Positions 38,001-50,719 of a DNA stretch of 64,000 nucleotides are shown here, piece by piece. Below the pieces are notes generated by a model. The model had not been told where the DNA came from, did not search any database, and saw only the letters and a program-made list of their open reading frames with translations. The position numbers and the translations under genes are program-made. Positions within the stretch are counted from its first letter, which is position 1, and every line of letters begins with the position of its first letter. The stretch spans positions 4,895,518 to 4,959,517 of the forward strand of contig OZ024789.1 of NCBI GenBank assembly GCA_964017065.1, read 5' to 3'. The DNA comes from Haliclona indistincta. Lineage: Eukaryota > Porifera > Demospongiae > Haplosclerida > Chalinidae.

Positions 38001-39234
38001 AGGCCCGTTTTTGTAGCTACTATTAAACGAGTCCTCATTTACTACTGGGAAAACCACATGTGTTCACACTGATCAGAGTTCAAGTTTACTCTGCTAAAAG
38101 ATTTACTTGAGAATCTGGAAAAACTGAGTCATGTCTATTTGACAAAAGATGGAAAATTGCCGAGAACTCCACCATTTAACGAGGACAGGTCCACCTCTGC
38201 TGGCAACCCAGTTGTTATTAGCTAGTGCACAGCTCACTTGGTGTTTTTCCTACAGTATTATAACTTCAGTATTACAGTATTATTACTACAGTATGTAAAA
38301 CTATTACAATATTATAACTTCTACTATTACAGTATTATTACAACTACTTATAATGTTGCTCTTATACTAGACATCTTTCCTCGTATTATACATTATCGGC
38401 CTTACGTTGCGCACCCAAGCGAGGTCAGTATTTTAGACAGTTCGGGTGGATGATGGATATGGACAGGTGGATGATGGATATGGACTCATGATGGATATGG
38501 ACAGTGCTTGCTGATTTGAGGACTTCTCTATAAAATTACTATCCATTACTAATGCAGTCACTGATCAGCGCTAAACTACTTTGCGAGTGCAGACAAAGAG
38601 GCTTAGAATCAAATTTGACTTCTTGAATGCTCGGTTTACTTTTTGTTTTACAAACACTGGGTTGCTCCTTGGAAGCCATGCCCACTATTTTGGCTGTTTG
38701 CAGCTTGTGCGATCAAGAGACGATCGCAGGGTTACTGAATTTTGGTGATTGTGATGGACATGAGATGGCTCTACTCAGCCGACGTGTTTCTGTATCGCAA
38801 TCGTGTTTTCTTTGAGCATAAATTGCACTGAAACAATATCATGAGTTGCCGAACATAGATTGCTCGACCCCGGGGTCTTTGGAAAAGAAAATTACCCGGA
38901 CGGCAAGACGAGAGCTTTTCAATTGTAGCTCGTTGTAATGCTAATGGATAAAGGTGTTTGCAGTACTGACTTGCAATCCCGCCCTATTCGTCTATCAGTC
39001 ACTAGGACTGGTGGCCGATAATAGATTGCTTTTGCCGAACATCGATGTATTCGGCTACCCACTTTCTTCGTCTCCACAGTAGACAAAGAAGCAGTTACGA
39101 GCTGCATATTTGCAATGCAGGCAGAGGAAGTGTGTGTCTATACGTATGTCAAGTTTGATCTGTGTAGCGTATTTGCAAGTGTACGAACGAGTGGCCGATA
39201 ATAGATGGTGGCCGAATATTGGTGGCTTACTCTA
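35038..39234. mobile_element. About 4.2 kb DNA-transposon-like element with TIRs of about 600-700 bp
   Basis: The outer ends are TAGAGTAAACCACCTATATT (35038) and its inverse ending GGTGGCTTACTCTA (39234). The inverted homology continues inward for some 600-700 bp to about 35715 / 38480, with GATCAGCGCTAAAC and GAGCCATCTCATGTC on both sides. A second copy of the end (TAGAGTAAGCCACCAATATT) at 36954 matches the right terminus better, and 35715-35830 repeats TIR sequence, so elements are nested. Long TIRs plus a WRKY-like ORF recall Mutator-like elements; no clear target-site duplication was found. Confidence 0.6.
37087..38225 (+). pseudogene. Decayed transposon ORF with a WRKY-like zinc-finger segment
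   Basis: An ORF starts at 37087 (MEAARETSPCLVLQPQEDLP) and is open to 37383. With a frame change the reading continues from about 37379 as CDQFKWERFGRKLLK, then KTYFNYMTGKGVQKEFKR and LTLIHYK, then a TGA (about 37549), and stays readable to 37843; a further frame segment runs 37776-38072 and beyond. FKWERFGRK aligns with the WRKYGQK core of WRKY-GCM1 zinc fingers and the spacing to KGVQKEFKR fits, but the cysteine ligands and final H-x-H are lost. WRKY-type fingers are known in Mutator-like transposons. It lies inside the long-TIR element, which supports a transposon origin. At least two frame breaks and a stop make it dead. Confidence 0.45.
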
Positions 39235-39782
39235 CCACCAGAGCAAGGAGAGTGACGTAGTAGTTTAGCACACGCCCAGCAAAGTAGTCAGAGTCGATAG
39301 AGTCTCTTGCAGCTCGCTTGCAGTTGCTTGGAGGGAACAAAATCATCTGGATAGGCTGTACGGTGGTCATTGAGTACTGTGCGTTCGATTGAGGCCATCT
39401 ATTCAGCACGTGGATCGTGGGCGCGACCATTTCTACAAGCAAAGAACGAGTGCCGTCCCGCTTACTTGATCATGCTGTTTACAAGTAACAAGCTCCTATT
39501 TGCTGCTGTCTTACGTGCAACATGGCCACAGCCTTCTCTGTATGCTGCTGGTAAAAAGCTGTTCATGACGTAAAAGCTGCCCGTTCGCTAGTGGCCGCAT
39601 GCAAAAAAAACTTCCATATAGGGAAGTTTTTTGACGCGCAAGGCGGCGGAGTTTACGTTTGGCTATTACTACACGGGCGATTGGAGTTGAACGCTCCTTC
39701 CTCTTATGGGCTCCTGGTTCTGTACAATCACAACATTTGAGCTCAGTAGGGCAGCTGCTTCTCGTGTTATTCGTGTATAGTA

Positions 39783-40181
39783 CAAGAAAATAAAAAATTT
39801 CTATCGAAATCAAAAGGATGTAGGGATGAAGAAACCTGTTACTCGTCCACAATGTAAAACAACAAGGAACTAGCATGGAATGGTAACACGATTGACTTGC
39901 TAACAGACCATAGATCCCTACTTCAGTGGCTACTGTGGCAGAATATAGCTAGTTCAGCTAGTTGCTGTTGACTGACACCTGATGTGCATTGAATTGAATT
40001 CGGCTTGTGACAAAATGTTGATCTTATGTACAGCCACTGATGTAGGGATCTATGGTCTGTTAGCAAGTCAATCGTGTTACCATTCCATGTTAGTTCCTTG
40101 TTGGTTTACATTGTGGACCAGTAACAGATTTCTTCATCACTACATCCTTTTGATTTCGATACAAATCTTTTTATTTTCTTG
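39783..40181. repeat. Foldback, second copy of the 5138-5527 family
   Basis: Inverted arms about 39783-39935 and 40028-40181 share the same outer (AAGAAAATAAAAA) and inner (CATAGATCCCTAC) words as the first copy. The sequence after it, to 41330, parallels 5530-6370. Confidence 0.85.
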
Positions 40182-40861
40182 TTTGTGTCCTTTTTTCTTT
40201 TTCTGTGAGTTTTTAATTTTTGGTGCAGTTCGGCACGATCTCTTTGTTTCCGCAATTTTAGTTTGTTTTGCTGTTGTTGATAATTTCTTTATGTGAGCTT
40301 TTAACTTGTAGCTCTTAATTTATTCCTAAATACTGAAACTAGCTCATGCATTCATGCATGCTGCAGGAATGCACAGCATACGAGCCCCGCCCACTCTGGT
40401 TTAAAGAATTCTGTACGGCTGTGATACTATCTGGCAAGCAGCAGAACGGTAATACTACACTAGCTTACTCGGTGAGTTGCTCTTCGAAGACTTCAGACCC
40501 CCAATATGCGCTCTCTATAAGGCTTGGCGAATGGCGATACTCTACTTCTAGAATTCGTGTGGTTGGTCACGTGCGTATCGTGCCGCTCGCTCGTGCCTCT
40601 CTGTTATCTCCCCTCTAATTTTGGTCTCACCGACAACTCTCCGTTCGCGGAGGCAAGAAATAAGAAGAAGCGTATTGACTATTGCGTAATCACAATATGG
40701 CGTCTAACACTTAGCTGACAACAGTTCGTGATCGTGAGCTCGTCAAATTTACATCGTCGTTTCGCTAAAAACTAAGTTCAAAAGGCACATGCCAGGAGAA
40801 TTTCACGACTGTTCGTGGGTGTTTTGGTCTCAACATTGCTCGCGTAAAGGCGCTAGGCGAG

Positions 40862-41020
40862 TTGAAGGAAGGAAGGAAGCCTAAGGAAGGAAGGAAGGAA
40901 GGAAGGAAGGAAGGAGGGAGGGAGGGAGGGAGGGAGGGAGGGAGGGAGGGAGGGAGGGAGGGAGGGAGGGAGGGAGGGAGGGAGGGAGGGAGGGAGGGAA
41001 GGAAGGAAGGAAGGAAGGAA

Positions 41021-41085
<65 letters not shown>
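40862..41085. repeat. Purine microsatellite (GGAA)n(GGGA)n(GAAA)n
   Basis: A 220-bp purine tract grown from a short A/G stretch that is only about 35 bp long in the related insert at 6113-6150. ORFs across it are artefacts. Confidence 0.95.
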
Positions 41086-41899
41086 TAAACGAAGATGACG
41101 AAAGTCGATTTTCACCGTTTCCAGGTTCGTCACTTTAGTAACAATTTCGAGCAATCTCCTTGCTACTGTAAGATGGGGCAATGCCAGAGAGCAGATATAA
41201 GTGTCTTTGGTCGTATACAATTCATCACCAGGCGAAATATCGGCGTTTGAACGCTAATACATTGATGTAGCCACCATTTTGTTTTCCCGTTCATCCCTAC
41301 ATAGGGACTCACTACCGTGCCTCCCTAATAAATTCATAGTGGTCCGATGCTTCGATGCTTGGTATAGTCAGCTTCCATTGCAGTCGTTGCGGCTTCAGTA
41401 CACTTAACAGAAAAAGTCCAGGGTGTTGTGCATATATAGGTAGAACAACTAGCTTCAAAAGTTTGAAAGAAATTGCTTATAGCATAATAGAAGTTATGAT
41501 AGTTTAAAGTGCAAAAAGTGAAATTAGCACATTTTCACAAAAACCAGACTCCGGTCGGCATACCTTAATTCCTATGCAGTCTTGTTTTTAAACCATACTA
41601 GTCGAGTAATATCTTGCTGATCATGCTCTATCAAAAATCATTATCAAAATTCATTAGCTTAATTTCATTTTTGCGATATTCACTTTTATTGCGTACTGAT
41701 GGGGTACATCATCTACACTTTTGAACATGTTCACTTTTTCAGTTAGTGTATTTATAATTTTAGTTGATCTCCATTGTTAAAATGCAAGCTAGTGTGTAAA
41801 ATTAGACTAAATGACCTTCATGGGCGCCCACATACTAATTATAGCCAAGCCTCTGGCGTGCAGTGCAGAAGCCCGGCGCTGTTTATCTGTGACATGACA

Positions 41900-44800
41900 A
41901 TGGCTCAAGTAGCGAGTTCTGACACAAGTGATCCCAGGCAAAAGAGTACATGTGTAAATAGAAAAGAGATATTCGCACACTAAAGTCATTGTTGACTTTG
42001 TGTAGCTCCTACTCTCCTGAAGCTGAAGACAATGAAAGGACCTGATAATGAACCCCTAAAAATAGTTCAAAAGATTGCTGCTCATGACTACACAACATTC
42101 AGTATGTGTTTCCTACAAGATGAGAATGGAGAAGAGGTTGTTCTCATTGAGAAGGACTATATTAACAGAGGTGCTGAGAATGACACAGGCTATATATTCT
42201 CCAGAAATGGCTGAGAAGTGATGCGACCTACTCGTACATATCAACACTTGATAGAGTGTCTCAGACAGTCTGAACTGGGTGCACTTGCTGCAAGCATAGC
42301 AATTTGCCACTAACAGGTTCAAAACATTGATGGTTAATCTTAATGATTTCAGAAATATTGTTCGTGAGTAAAATAAATCAGCCATGTAGCATTTATTATT
42401 GTGCTTTTACATGAGTGTGTTATGGCTATGTGCAATCATGTGGAAGCAAAACTAACTGAGCTGAGCTAGCATCCTCAAAATATGATATTAAAATTCCATG
42501 CAACAAATGACTTGTTAAAAACACATATTATTGCAGTGTAGTTATGTTAGCACAGTGCATGCCTGATTTCCTTCTAAATAGTCGACTTTGTAATCACATG
42601 AGAAACTTGTATGTGCACACAAGCTGTGAATAGCTAGTTACTACTGTTACAGTGATTTTATCACTCCTTGCAGCAGCTACAAAAGCGTAAAGCATGATCC
42701 ATGCCTTATTTGGAAGACATTAGCTACTACAGTTTACGCTTTTAGATTGCAAGAAGTATGTATTAATTATTATGTCTATATTATACTATAGACAATACCT
42801 GGACAATACAGTGCTTTTACTACTTCTTGCATTCTAAAAGCATCAACTGTAGAGCTAATGTAATAAACCTTCCAAATAAGGCACGGATCATGCTTTACAC
42901 TTTTGTAGCTGTTGCAAGGAGTAATAATACCGCTGTAGCTATAGAAAGCCTCAAAACACCTCAACGAGCAGCTCGACTATGTGAAGATAAGCTTAGCTGG
43001 CAAGTTGCAACAATATTGTATGTATGCAAACGGTCGTGCACACGTACATACCAGTTAATTAATAGATTAACAGCTGACGGTTCACACTTCACGGTTCACG
43101 AGTTGCCATTGCGAGAAGTAATAAAACCACTATATTACTGAGTTTCTACTGTCATTACTGACAATATCTTATAATATGCAAATTTGATTATTGTCATGCA
43201 GGTTCCACTACCCCACTTGGTAGTCAAAGCTATCTACCACCTGCAAGTCCTTTAACAGCTAGCACTGACAAAGACACACCAGATAGTGGCTTTCTCACAA
43301 GCTATGCATTCTACCTCAAGGAACTATACACAGTGATGTCCCACAGCCAGTACACTTCCCAACATTGGACCCACCTCCCACGTTGTGAATTTGTTCAGTT
43401 ATCAATGATTGATATTGGAGGACTACGACGTGGAAACAGAGAGGAGGAAATAGTCAGATTGATCCAGCAAGGGAGAATAGACAAAATCTTGTCTCAAAAG
43501 ACTCCGATCGATCTTGATAGCTTATTTCAAATGCCAACTAACCAAAGAGTAACACTCATTGAAGGAGCTCCAGGAGGAGGAAAAAGTACGCTTTTACTCC
43601 ACATCTGCCAGAAATGGGCAAAAAATCTTTCACCTTGGGACAGATATGACCTTGTGGTTCTTGTCTATTTACGTGATGAAGCCATTCAGAATGCTACTAC
43701 CTTGGCTGAAATCCTACCAATTGATAACATACAAGTATCTCAAACAGTTGCCACTCAGATGGAAGCTACTCAAGGACGCAATGTTCTTTTCATTTTTGAT
43801 GGATGGGATGAATTTCCATTACATCTACAAGAAAACTCAATTGTGGCAACAATAATTAAAGAACCGCATAAAACTGCTCTTTATCGAAGTACTGTTCTTA
43901 TTGCTTCTCGACCAATGCATTCAGGAAACCTGTTCCACATAGCTGAACGACAAATAGAAATCTTAGGGTTCACTCAACATCAGATTCATGAGTATATCGA
44001 GAAAACATTAAGTAGTAAAAGCACTCAAATTCAGAAGCTTGTTCAGCATCTTGAAGAGCACCCAGTTATAGAAGGTTACTGCTATGTACCTCTACATGTA
44101 GCAATACTGGTGCACATATTCCTGACAATGAAAGGAGCTCTACCTACCACAGTTCATAAGCTTTTCTGCGATCTTGTGCTCTGCTGCATAGTACGAGAAT
44201 TAGAAACTCGTGAATTTAGGAAAATTACTAGTACATCTGCAATGAGTACACTAGATGACCTTCCTAAATACCTTAAGTCTAAGTTGAGCAATCTTTGTGT
44301 ACTAGCGTTAAAGGGAATTTTAAGAGACAAAGTAGTGTTCTACCAAGAGGACTTGAGAAAATTCAAACTACCAGCAATCGTAACAACCATGGGGCTCCTC
44401 CAGGCTGTTGAGGGACTCACACTTGTCAACAAATCTCTCTCATACAACTTTCTTCATCTCTCAATTCAAGAGCTTCTTGCTGCATATCGTATCTCACAAA
44501 TGAAATCGAGAAAACAGGTGAAAAAATTTAAACGTATGGTTGGCAGTCCTCATTTTCACGCTGTCTTACGTTACTACAGTGGTTTCACTAAACTTGCCAA
44601 TCCAGCAATACAAAAATTTATTTTCACTCATTTTCAAGACAAGTCATGTATTGCAGACCTTCTGCCTTTATTGCACTGCTTCTATGAAGCACAAGAGCCA
44701 TCTTTGTGTAAAATTGTTGGTCCTCAGTTTTCCCGAAGAATTGAAATAAATAGTTTTGAATTAGTTAGTTCAGTAGACTTTTTGGCCATTGGCTATTGCG

Positions 44801-45909
44801 TTGCTTCTCTTCTTACTTTGAGCACCAATTTTTCTCATCTGTGTCTTGATATTGAAATAGTGGACGAGCAAAAGTTAAAGTTGTTGTTACTTGAACTATC
44901 GAATTGTCCAATTGGATTAACTGGTACCAAGTCAAACAAGCTGCAATTATATTTCCGTATGCAAACTCTTAATGAAAATGGAATAATGTCGTTGGCATCT
45001 CATCTTAGGCAGTCACCAATCACTTGCACTTTATCAATCCAAAATTGTAGCTTTGAATGTGATACTGGACTGTTATATATATGGGAAGCATTACAGACCA
45101 ACTCCTCTCTTACTGAACTTTATATTACATGTGGAGGAGTAAAATGCAATGTGAATGATGGCCTGGCTCTCAAAGAAATGCTGGAAACGAACAATTCACT
45201 CTCTTACCTCAACCTGTCAAAAATGAACAGTGTTAACTTGGCAGCTACTTTCATTTTTCAAGGTCTTCAGCGCAATACCACACTAGTACATTTGTTTCTC
45301 AGCAATATTGGACTAGAAGCTACAGAGGAGACTGCTCAGGCACTCACTACAATGCTTCAAGTCAACAAAACACTTAAACTTCTCGATCTGTCAAGCAATA
45401 TATCTTTTTCAAACTCAGGAGCACACAGCATCTTTCAAGGTCTTCAGCAAAATGCTACACTACTTAACTTAAATTTAAGTGATACAGGGCTTTTAGCTAC
45501 AGAGAATACTGCTCAGACACTCACTATGATGCTTGGAAAAAATAAGACAATTGAGCTCCTTGATTTGTCAAACAATACAGCTTTCTCAGATTTTGGAGTT
45601 AAACAAGTCTCTCAAGGTCTTCAGCACAATACCACACTAGTCTACTTGAATCTTAGCAACACAGGAATAACTGATAAAGGAGCAGAGTACATCGCTCGGG
45701 CTCTTGATTCCAATCAATTTCTACGAACGCTCTACATTCCTCGTAATAGTATTACAGGACAAGGGCTATGTTCTGTTGCATCATCACTGCAAACTAACAC
45801 TACTTTGAGAAAAATCAATATCGATGGAAATCCTATCACAGCAAGTGAAGTCGAAATTTTTCAAAAGAACAATCAAAAGGTTGATATTGAATTTCATAAC
45901 TTTAATTAG
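41900..45909 (+). CDS. NLR-2b: NACHT-LRR receptor with a dead DEATH exon
   Basis: The start exon 41900-41945 is followed by a DEATH exon relic at 42006-about 42290, which is frameshifted (extra bases near 42180-42200, stop at 42212) and truncated. The NACHT-LRR exon 43202-45909 is fully open: 901 codons, of which 857 follow its first ATG at 43336. It has linker GNREEEIVRLIQQGRIDKI, Walker A GAPGGGKST, Walker B LFIFDGWDEFP, ASRP, SYNFLHLSIQELLAAYRIS and about ten RI-type LRRs. Because the DEATH exon has phase 1 at both ends, splicing the start exon directly to 43202 keeps the frame (A + GT gives Ser). The product would then lack a signalling domain and could act as a regulator or decoy. The donor after the start exon is weak (GTACAT), so translation may instead start at 43336. 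Confidence 0.75.
42655..42935. repeat. MITE-like foldback upstream of the NLR-2b NACHT exon
   Basis: Counterpart of 7080-7345: CTACAAAAGCGTAAAGCATG near 42676 pairs with the inverse near 42890-42915. The remaining 42290-43201 is AT-rich spacer with no exon that I can support. Confidence 0.75.
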
Positions 45910-46386
45910 TTAAAACTATTTTTTGAGCTGTACAATGATAGCAGCAATGATTTTAAATTAGCTTTGACATCATTCACGTGCATGAATTATATTTCAGACA
46001 ATACTGCGTTCAGATTTCTCAAGAATTTCCAGCATCTTTTGAGGTCTTCAATAATTATACAACCACACCAGCAGCCTTATAATGGTAGTTACCCACATGG
46101 TCAAGAGGAGCTCATGCAGCATAACACATTGCAGAACCTCTCGATTACAAATCTTTACCACAATTTTTTATAGCTAGTTATAATAAACCAAAAAATCTTG
46201 ATCAATATCATTAATTTCATTTTTTCCATGGTTCATGGTCTCAATTTATACAATTTATGCTGATTTTGATGAAAAATATAAAAGATGCTTAGTATAATCA
46301 TAGTTTTAATGAATATAGTTGATCTCCATAGTAACGAGTAAATGAACAGATAGACTACCACACACAGAGCAAGGGTGTGACCAACA
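45910..46386. other. NLR-2b / NLR-3b intergenic region
   Basis: Counterpart of 10294-10762, including the small open frame ending at 46173 (DNTAFRFLKNFQH, QPHQQPYNGSYPHG). The likely NLR-3b promoter lies just before 46387. Confidence 0.4.
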
Positions 46387-48797
46387 ATGGCTGGCATTAC
46401 CAATCACGCCAAACTACAGCTGGGTGAGTCTCCTTCTTTATCAAACCATGCTAGCTAGCACTCAGCATACATGCTAATAATTTTTCTCTATAGATGCCCA
46501 GCCCGCTCTACTAGACCTAATGGTAATGAAAGGAGCTGATGGTGAACCTATGAAAATTATTCAAACTATTGCAGCTAGTAACTGTAAGATGTTTGGAATG
46601 TTCCTCCTACAAGATAAAAATGGATTAGTTGTTGATCTAATTGAGAAGGACCATATCAACAAAGGTGCTGAGAATATCACACAGGCTATTCTCCAGAAAT
46701 GGCTGACAAGTGATGCACCTACCCGTACATATCAACACTTGATAGAGTGTCTCAGACAGTCTGAACTGGGTGCACTTGCTGAGCTCATTGCAGCAAAACA
46801 AGGTTCAAATAAAATAATTATGCACATGTATGTACAATTTTAAAAGTCAAGCCACATGCAAACTAATGTCTCTGTTGATTTTTATTTGTGAATCACTTAT
46901 GTTGATTATGGTTTAGAATTGACATTTCTGATATTAGGTATTCAACCAGCGTATGCTGCACAAGCTCAGGATTCTGATAGTGCTCAACAAACAACAACTG
47001 AGCTAAAATCTGATCCTTACACATCTTATCTCAGAGGATTATACACGTCTATGTCTCAGAGCAACACCTCCCAACATTGGAGTCACCTCCCACGATGTGA
47101 ATTTGTCCAGCTAGCAATGATTGGTAGTGAGGAACAACGACGTGGAGACAGAGAGGAAGAAATGGTCAGACTGGCACAGCAAGGAAGAATAGAAACTATT
47201 ATGAGTTACAAAGAACCAATCGTTCTCAACAACATCTTCCCAACAATGCAGCCACTGGTTGTGCTACCACCTCCTCCTCATACAAGAGTAATACTCATTG
47301 AAGGAGTCCCAGGAGGAGGAAAGAGCACACTTGCTCTCCACATTTGCCATAGATGGGCTCAAGGTAATTGCTCTATGGAAAGATTCGACCTATATTTCTT
47401 GTTTACTTGCGTGATCAAGCCATTCAGAATGCTACTACTTTAGCTGATATACTACCAGCTCGTAATCTAGAAATGTCTAAAATTGCTACTTCTCAGATAC
47501 AAGATTGTGATGGACAGAATGTTCTCTTTGTCTTTGATGGATGGGACGAATTTCCATCTCATGTACAGACTAATTCACTTGTATCAACAATAATTCGACA
47601 GCCACACAAGCTCTCTCTTCATCAAAGCACTGTTCTTATCACCTCTTGACCAGTGTCCTCAGGAAATCTGCTTCATGTAGCTGATCGACGAGTGGAGATC
47701 CTGATCGACGAGTGCTGATCGACGAGTGGAGATAAAGCTAAGAGGACCTACTTTAGAAGCATTGAGTGAAATGCTTCAAGTCAACAATTCACTTGCACAT
47801 AATTATTGATCTTTCAAAAAATATTTTTTCCGGTTCTGAAGTTTCGCATGTTTTTCAAAGTCTCCGTCACAATACCACACTTGTTCACCTAAATCTCTGC
47901 AATGGCTTTGGATTTACTGATGCTCCTAGTGCACTGTTTCAGGGGAATTGCATCAACACAACACTTACATACCTTGATCTTTCTGCGATACAAGGTATAG
48001 ACATTAAAATTATTTTTCAAGATCTACAGCACAATACCACACTACTTCACTTGTATTTAAGAAATACAGGACTTGTAGCTACAGAAGAGATTGCTCAGGC
48101 ACTCACTAGAATGCTTCAAGTCAACAAAACACTTACATACCTAGATCTATCTTACAATAAGAACTTTTCTGATTCAGGAGCACATTGTGTTTTTTCAGGT
48201 CTTTGACACAATACCACACTAACTTACTTGGATCTTAGTAGCACAGGACTAGTAGAAGCACCCGCTACAACGCTACAAGACAACAACACAATAACCGTCT
48301 TGAATTTATCATCAAATTGGTCATCTTCATATTCAAAAGTTCATCACATCTGTTTAAGTTTTCAGCATAATACTACACTAGTTCGATTATATCTACGCTA
48401 CACAGGACTTGTAGCCACAGAGGATACTGCCCTGGCACTCACTACAATGCTTCAAATGAATAAGTCACTTACACATCTTGACTTATCTTATAACGATGAC
48501 TTATCTGACTCAGGAGCTTACTGTGTGTCTCACGCTACTTCACTAGTTCACTTGTATCTTAGTGACACAGGAATAACTGATAAAGGAGCAGAGTACATTG
48601 CTCAAATTATCAATTCCGATCATTCACTAGAATCACTCTTGATTGATAATAACAATATCATGGATGATGGCTTTGCTTATATTATTGCCAAATCACTCGA
48701 AAAAGCTCATTCATTGAATTATTTGTCTATTAATCCCAATCCTGGACGCTATGATCATCTTCTAAATCCATGGCGAGTATCGATAAAAAACCTGTGA
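46387..48797 (+). pseudogene. NLR-3b pseudogene (frameshift, two nonsense codons, about 1.7 kb deletion)
   Basis: The start exon 46387-46423 and DEATH exon 46494-46802 are intact and nearly identical to NLR-3a. The last exon begins at 46938. Walker A is changed to GVPGGGKST. A one-base loss at about 47391-47396 shifts the frame; the shifted reading shows LFVFDGWDEFP before a CGA-to-TGA stop (47647-47649). Near 47700-47745 the sequence jumps from the middle of NACHT to the LRRs, losing about 1.7 kb relative to NLR-3a, with short GATCGACGAGTG repeats at the junction. A further CTA-to-TGA stop lies at 48204. LRR pieces are readable at 47766-48206 and 48228-48797. A DEATH-only or DEATH-partial-NACHT product is still conceivable. 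Confidence 0.9.
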
Positions 48798-49246
48798 TGG
48801 TTTTACAGGGCTTGTAGCTACAGAGTATACTGTTCTGGCACTATACATTCTCAGATGCAGGAGGAGCTCACTGTGTCTAAGGTCTCCAACAAAATACTAC
48901 AATAGTTCACTTGAATCTTAGCAGAAAAAGAAAATAGTAGTGTACGTTGCTCAGGCTCACAATCATACTCTACAAACCCTTAATGTATCTAACAGCAGTA
49001 TTGCGGGAATTGTTCACATTTCCACATCTCTCGAGACGAAGACCACCTTGAGAAACTGAACATTGACAATATAACCCTATTGCAAAAAGTGCAGTCAGAC
49101 CCGTTCAAGAAAAATATCTACGAAATGAGTAGTACTGGTATTCACAGCATCAAAGTGAAATGTTTTATGAAAATTACCAAAATGTTTTTATTTATTGTTT
49201 ACTATAAAAATGAGGGAAGTTGGGTAACAAACATAAGTTGGTTAGT
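48798..49246. other. LRR-tail relic and NLR-3b / AMDHD1b spacer
   Basis: 48798-49130 is the decayed LRR tail matching 14807-15139. The following about 100 bp contain the minus-strand AATAAA poly(A) signals of AMDHD1b at about 49186-49197. Confidence 0.6.
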
Positions 49247-50680
49247 TTAGATGACTCGTCCTTCTTTAATGATACTCTTAATAACTTGATCATGGCAACC
49301 AAACTGGTAAACAAGATGCTCCCATCTGTTCAGAGTGAAGGATTTTTACAGTATAAATGCATTCCATATCCTCTCACCTTGGAGCATTCAGGATGAGTAT
49401 GTCAGCCATCTTGTTCTTCTCCAGAGAGCCGCAGCGATCGGACAGACCGAGAGCAGCTGCAGCATTGATAGTGGCAGCAGCTAGAGCCTCCTCCATGGAC
49501 ATCCTCAGAGTAACACAAGCTAGGTGCATCACCAAGGGCTGCATGGAGGTGGTGCTCATCATGAAAAAGATGTGTATCATGCAATCACATGCACATGCTC
49601 GCTTCATACACATTGCATATACTAACAACAGACATGTGAAGATAAGCATAATATCGTATTTGAGTGATTTGAGGTATAATTTTATCGTGAGAGGTGACAA
49701 GAACGGTAATCCATGAATAACTCACCATTGACATGCAGTAGGCGTTAGGATTGAAGTCACTTCCCAAAGCTACTGCGACACCTAAAATAGAGTAATCAAG
49801 ATTTTCATCTTTCATGACTTTCTAGTATGCTATAACTTTTACACAAAGAGACCATATAACTGTAAAATTACGACCGTGTTAAAATTTGATGATGAAGTTT
49901 AAAAAATGCTTAGTAAATTTGGTACTGCTGCAAATACACAAGCGTTGAACAAACCACCAAACCGCTATGTGACATGAGCCAGTTATAAATGTATAGGTCT
50001 ACAGTACCAGCCCCACTGAGTTGATATCATAGCTGACCATGTTCCATCATCTCTCTTGCTGGAGGAGGCTTCAGTCTCAGGATGTAAGCTGTGGTAGGGA
50101 GAAGCACAGCGACCACGCCAGCATCAGCCATGGCTGTGATACCAGTCTGTGTCACCTCCTCAAGATGGCTGACAGCAAGAGCACCAACCTCAGCAGCAAG
50201 CTAGAAATCAAAGGATGAACAAAAAATATTATAGTTATAATTTCATAAACACACAAAGAATCATGCAGTTTAGTTGAATTTGTTAGAATTGCAACTTCTA
50301 GAAAAGAGAGAAAGCATACAATGTGGTCTCTGCTGGTTTATGCTAAACATTAGGTATGTCTTGTGTATACAAAACTGTTATGTTTTGATCACGTGCACAC
50401 AGACCTCTCCTGAGTTCATTGAGTGGAGTTCATCACCGTGGAATTTGATATTCCAGCCTGCTTGTTTGCCTGTCTGAAGAATTTCTCGAGTTTGATCAGT
50501 GTTGAAGACACCTTTTTCGCAGAATACATCAATGTTGTCTACGCACAGTTCCCCAGATAAGCAAAGATCAGCTATAGCTGGTATTTGGGTGTTTATAACA
50601 TCCTGGGTAGCCTCATCAGATGTGCTGCCTCTAAAAGGAAACAATTATCATATAGACAGTGAACCTTTACAACACAGTAC

Positions 50681-50719
<39 letters not shown>

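Larger units (their letters stand above)
34640..41580. mobile_element. About 7 kb of nested inserts between NLR-1b and NLR-2b
   Basis: The NLR-1a 3' flank sequence AAACCATACTAGTCGAGTA (4355) reappears only at 41590, so the intervening DNA entered the 3' end of NLR-1b. It consists of an element with long inverted ends (35038-39234), spacer, a foldback (39783-40181), its associated body (to about 41330) and a purine microsatellite. No host gene is recognised. Confidence 0.7.

Noticed and set aside
40765..41220. ORF rich in Pro-Ser-Leu or Lys-Glu-Gly-Arg repeats
   Set aside because: Artefact of the GGAA/GGGA/GAAA tract; the related element at 6113-6150 has only a short purine run and no such ORF.
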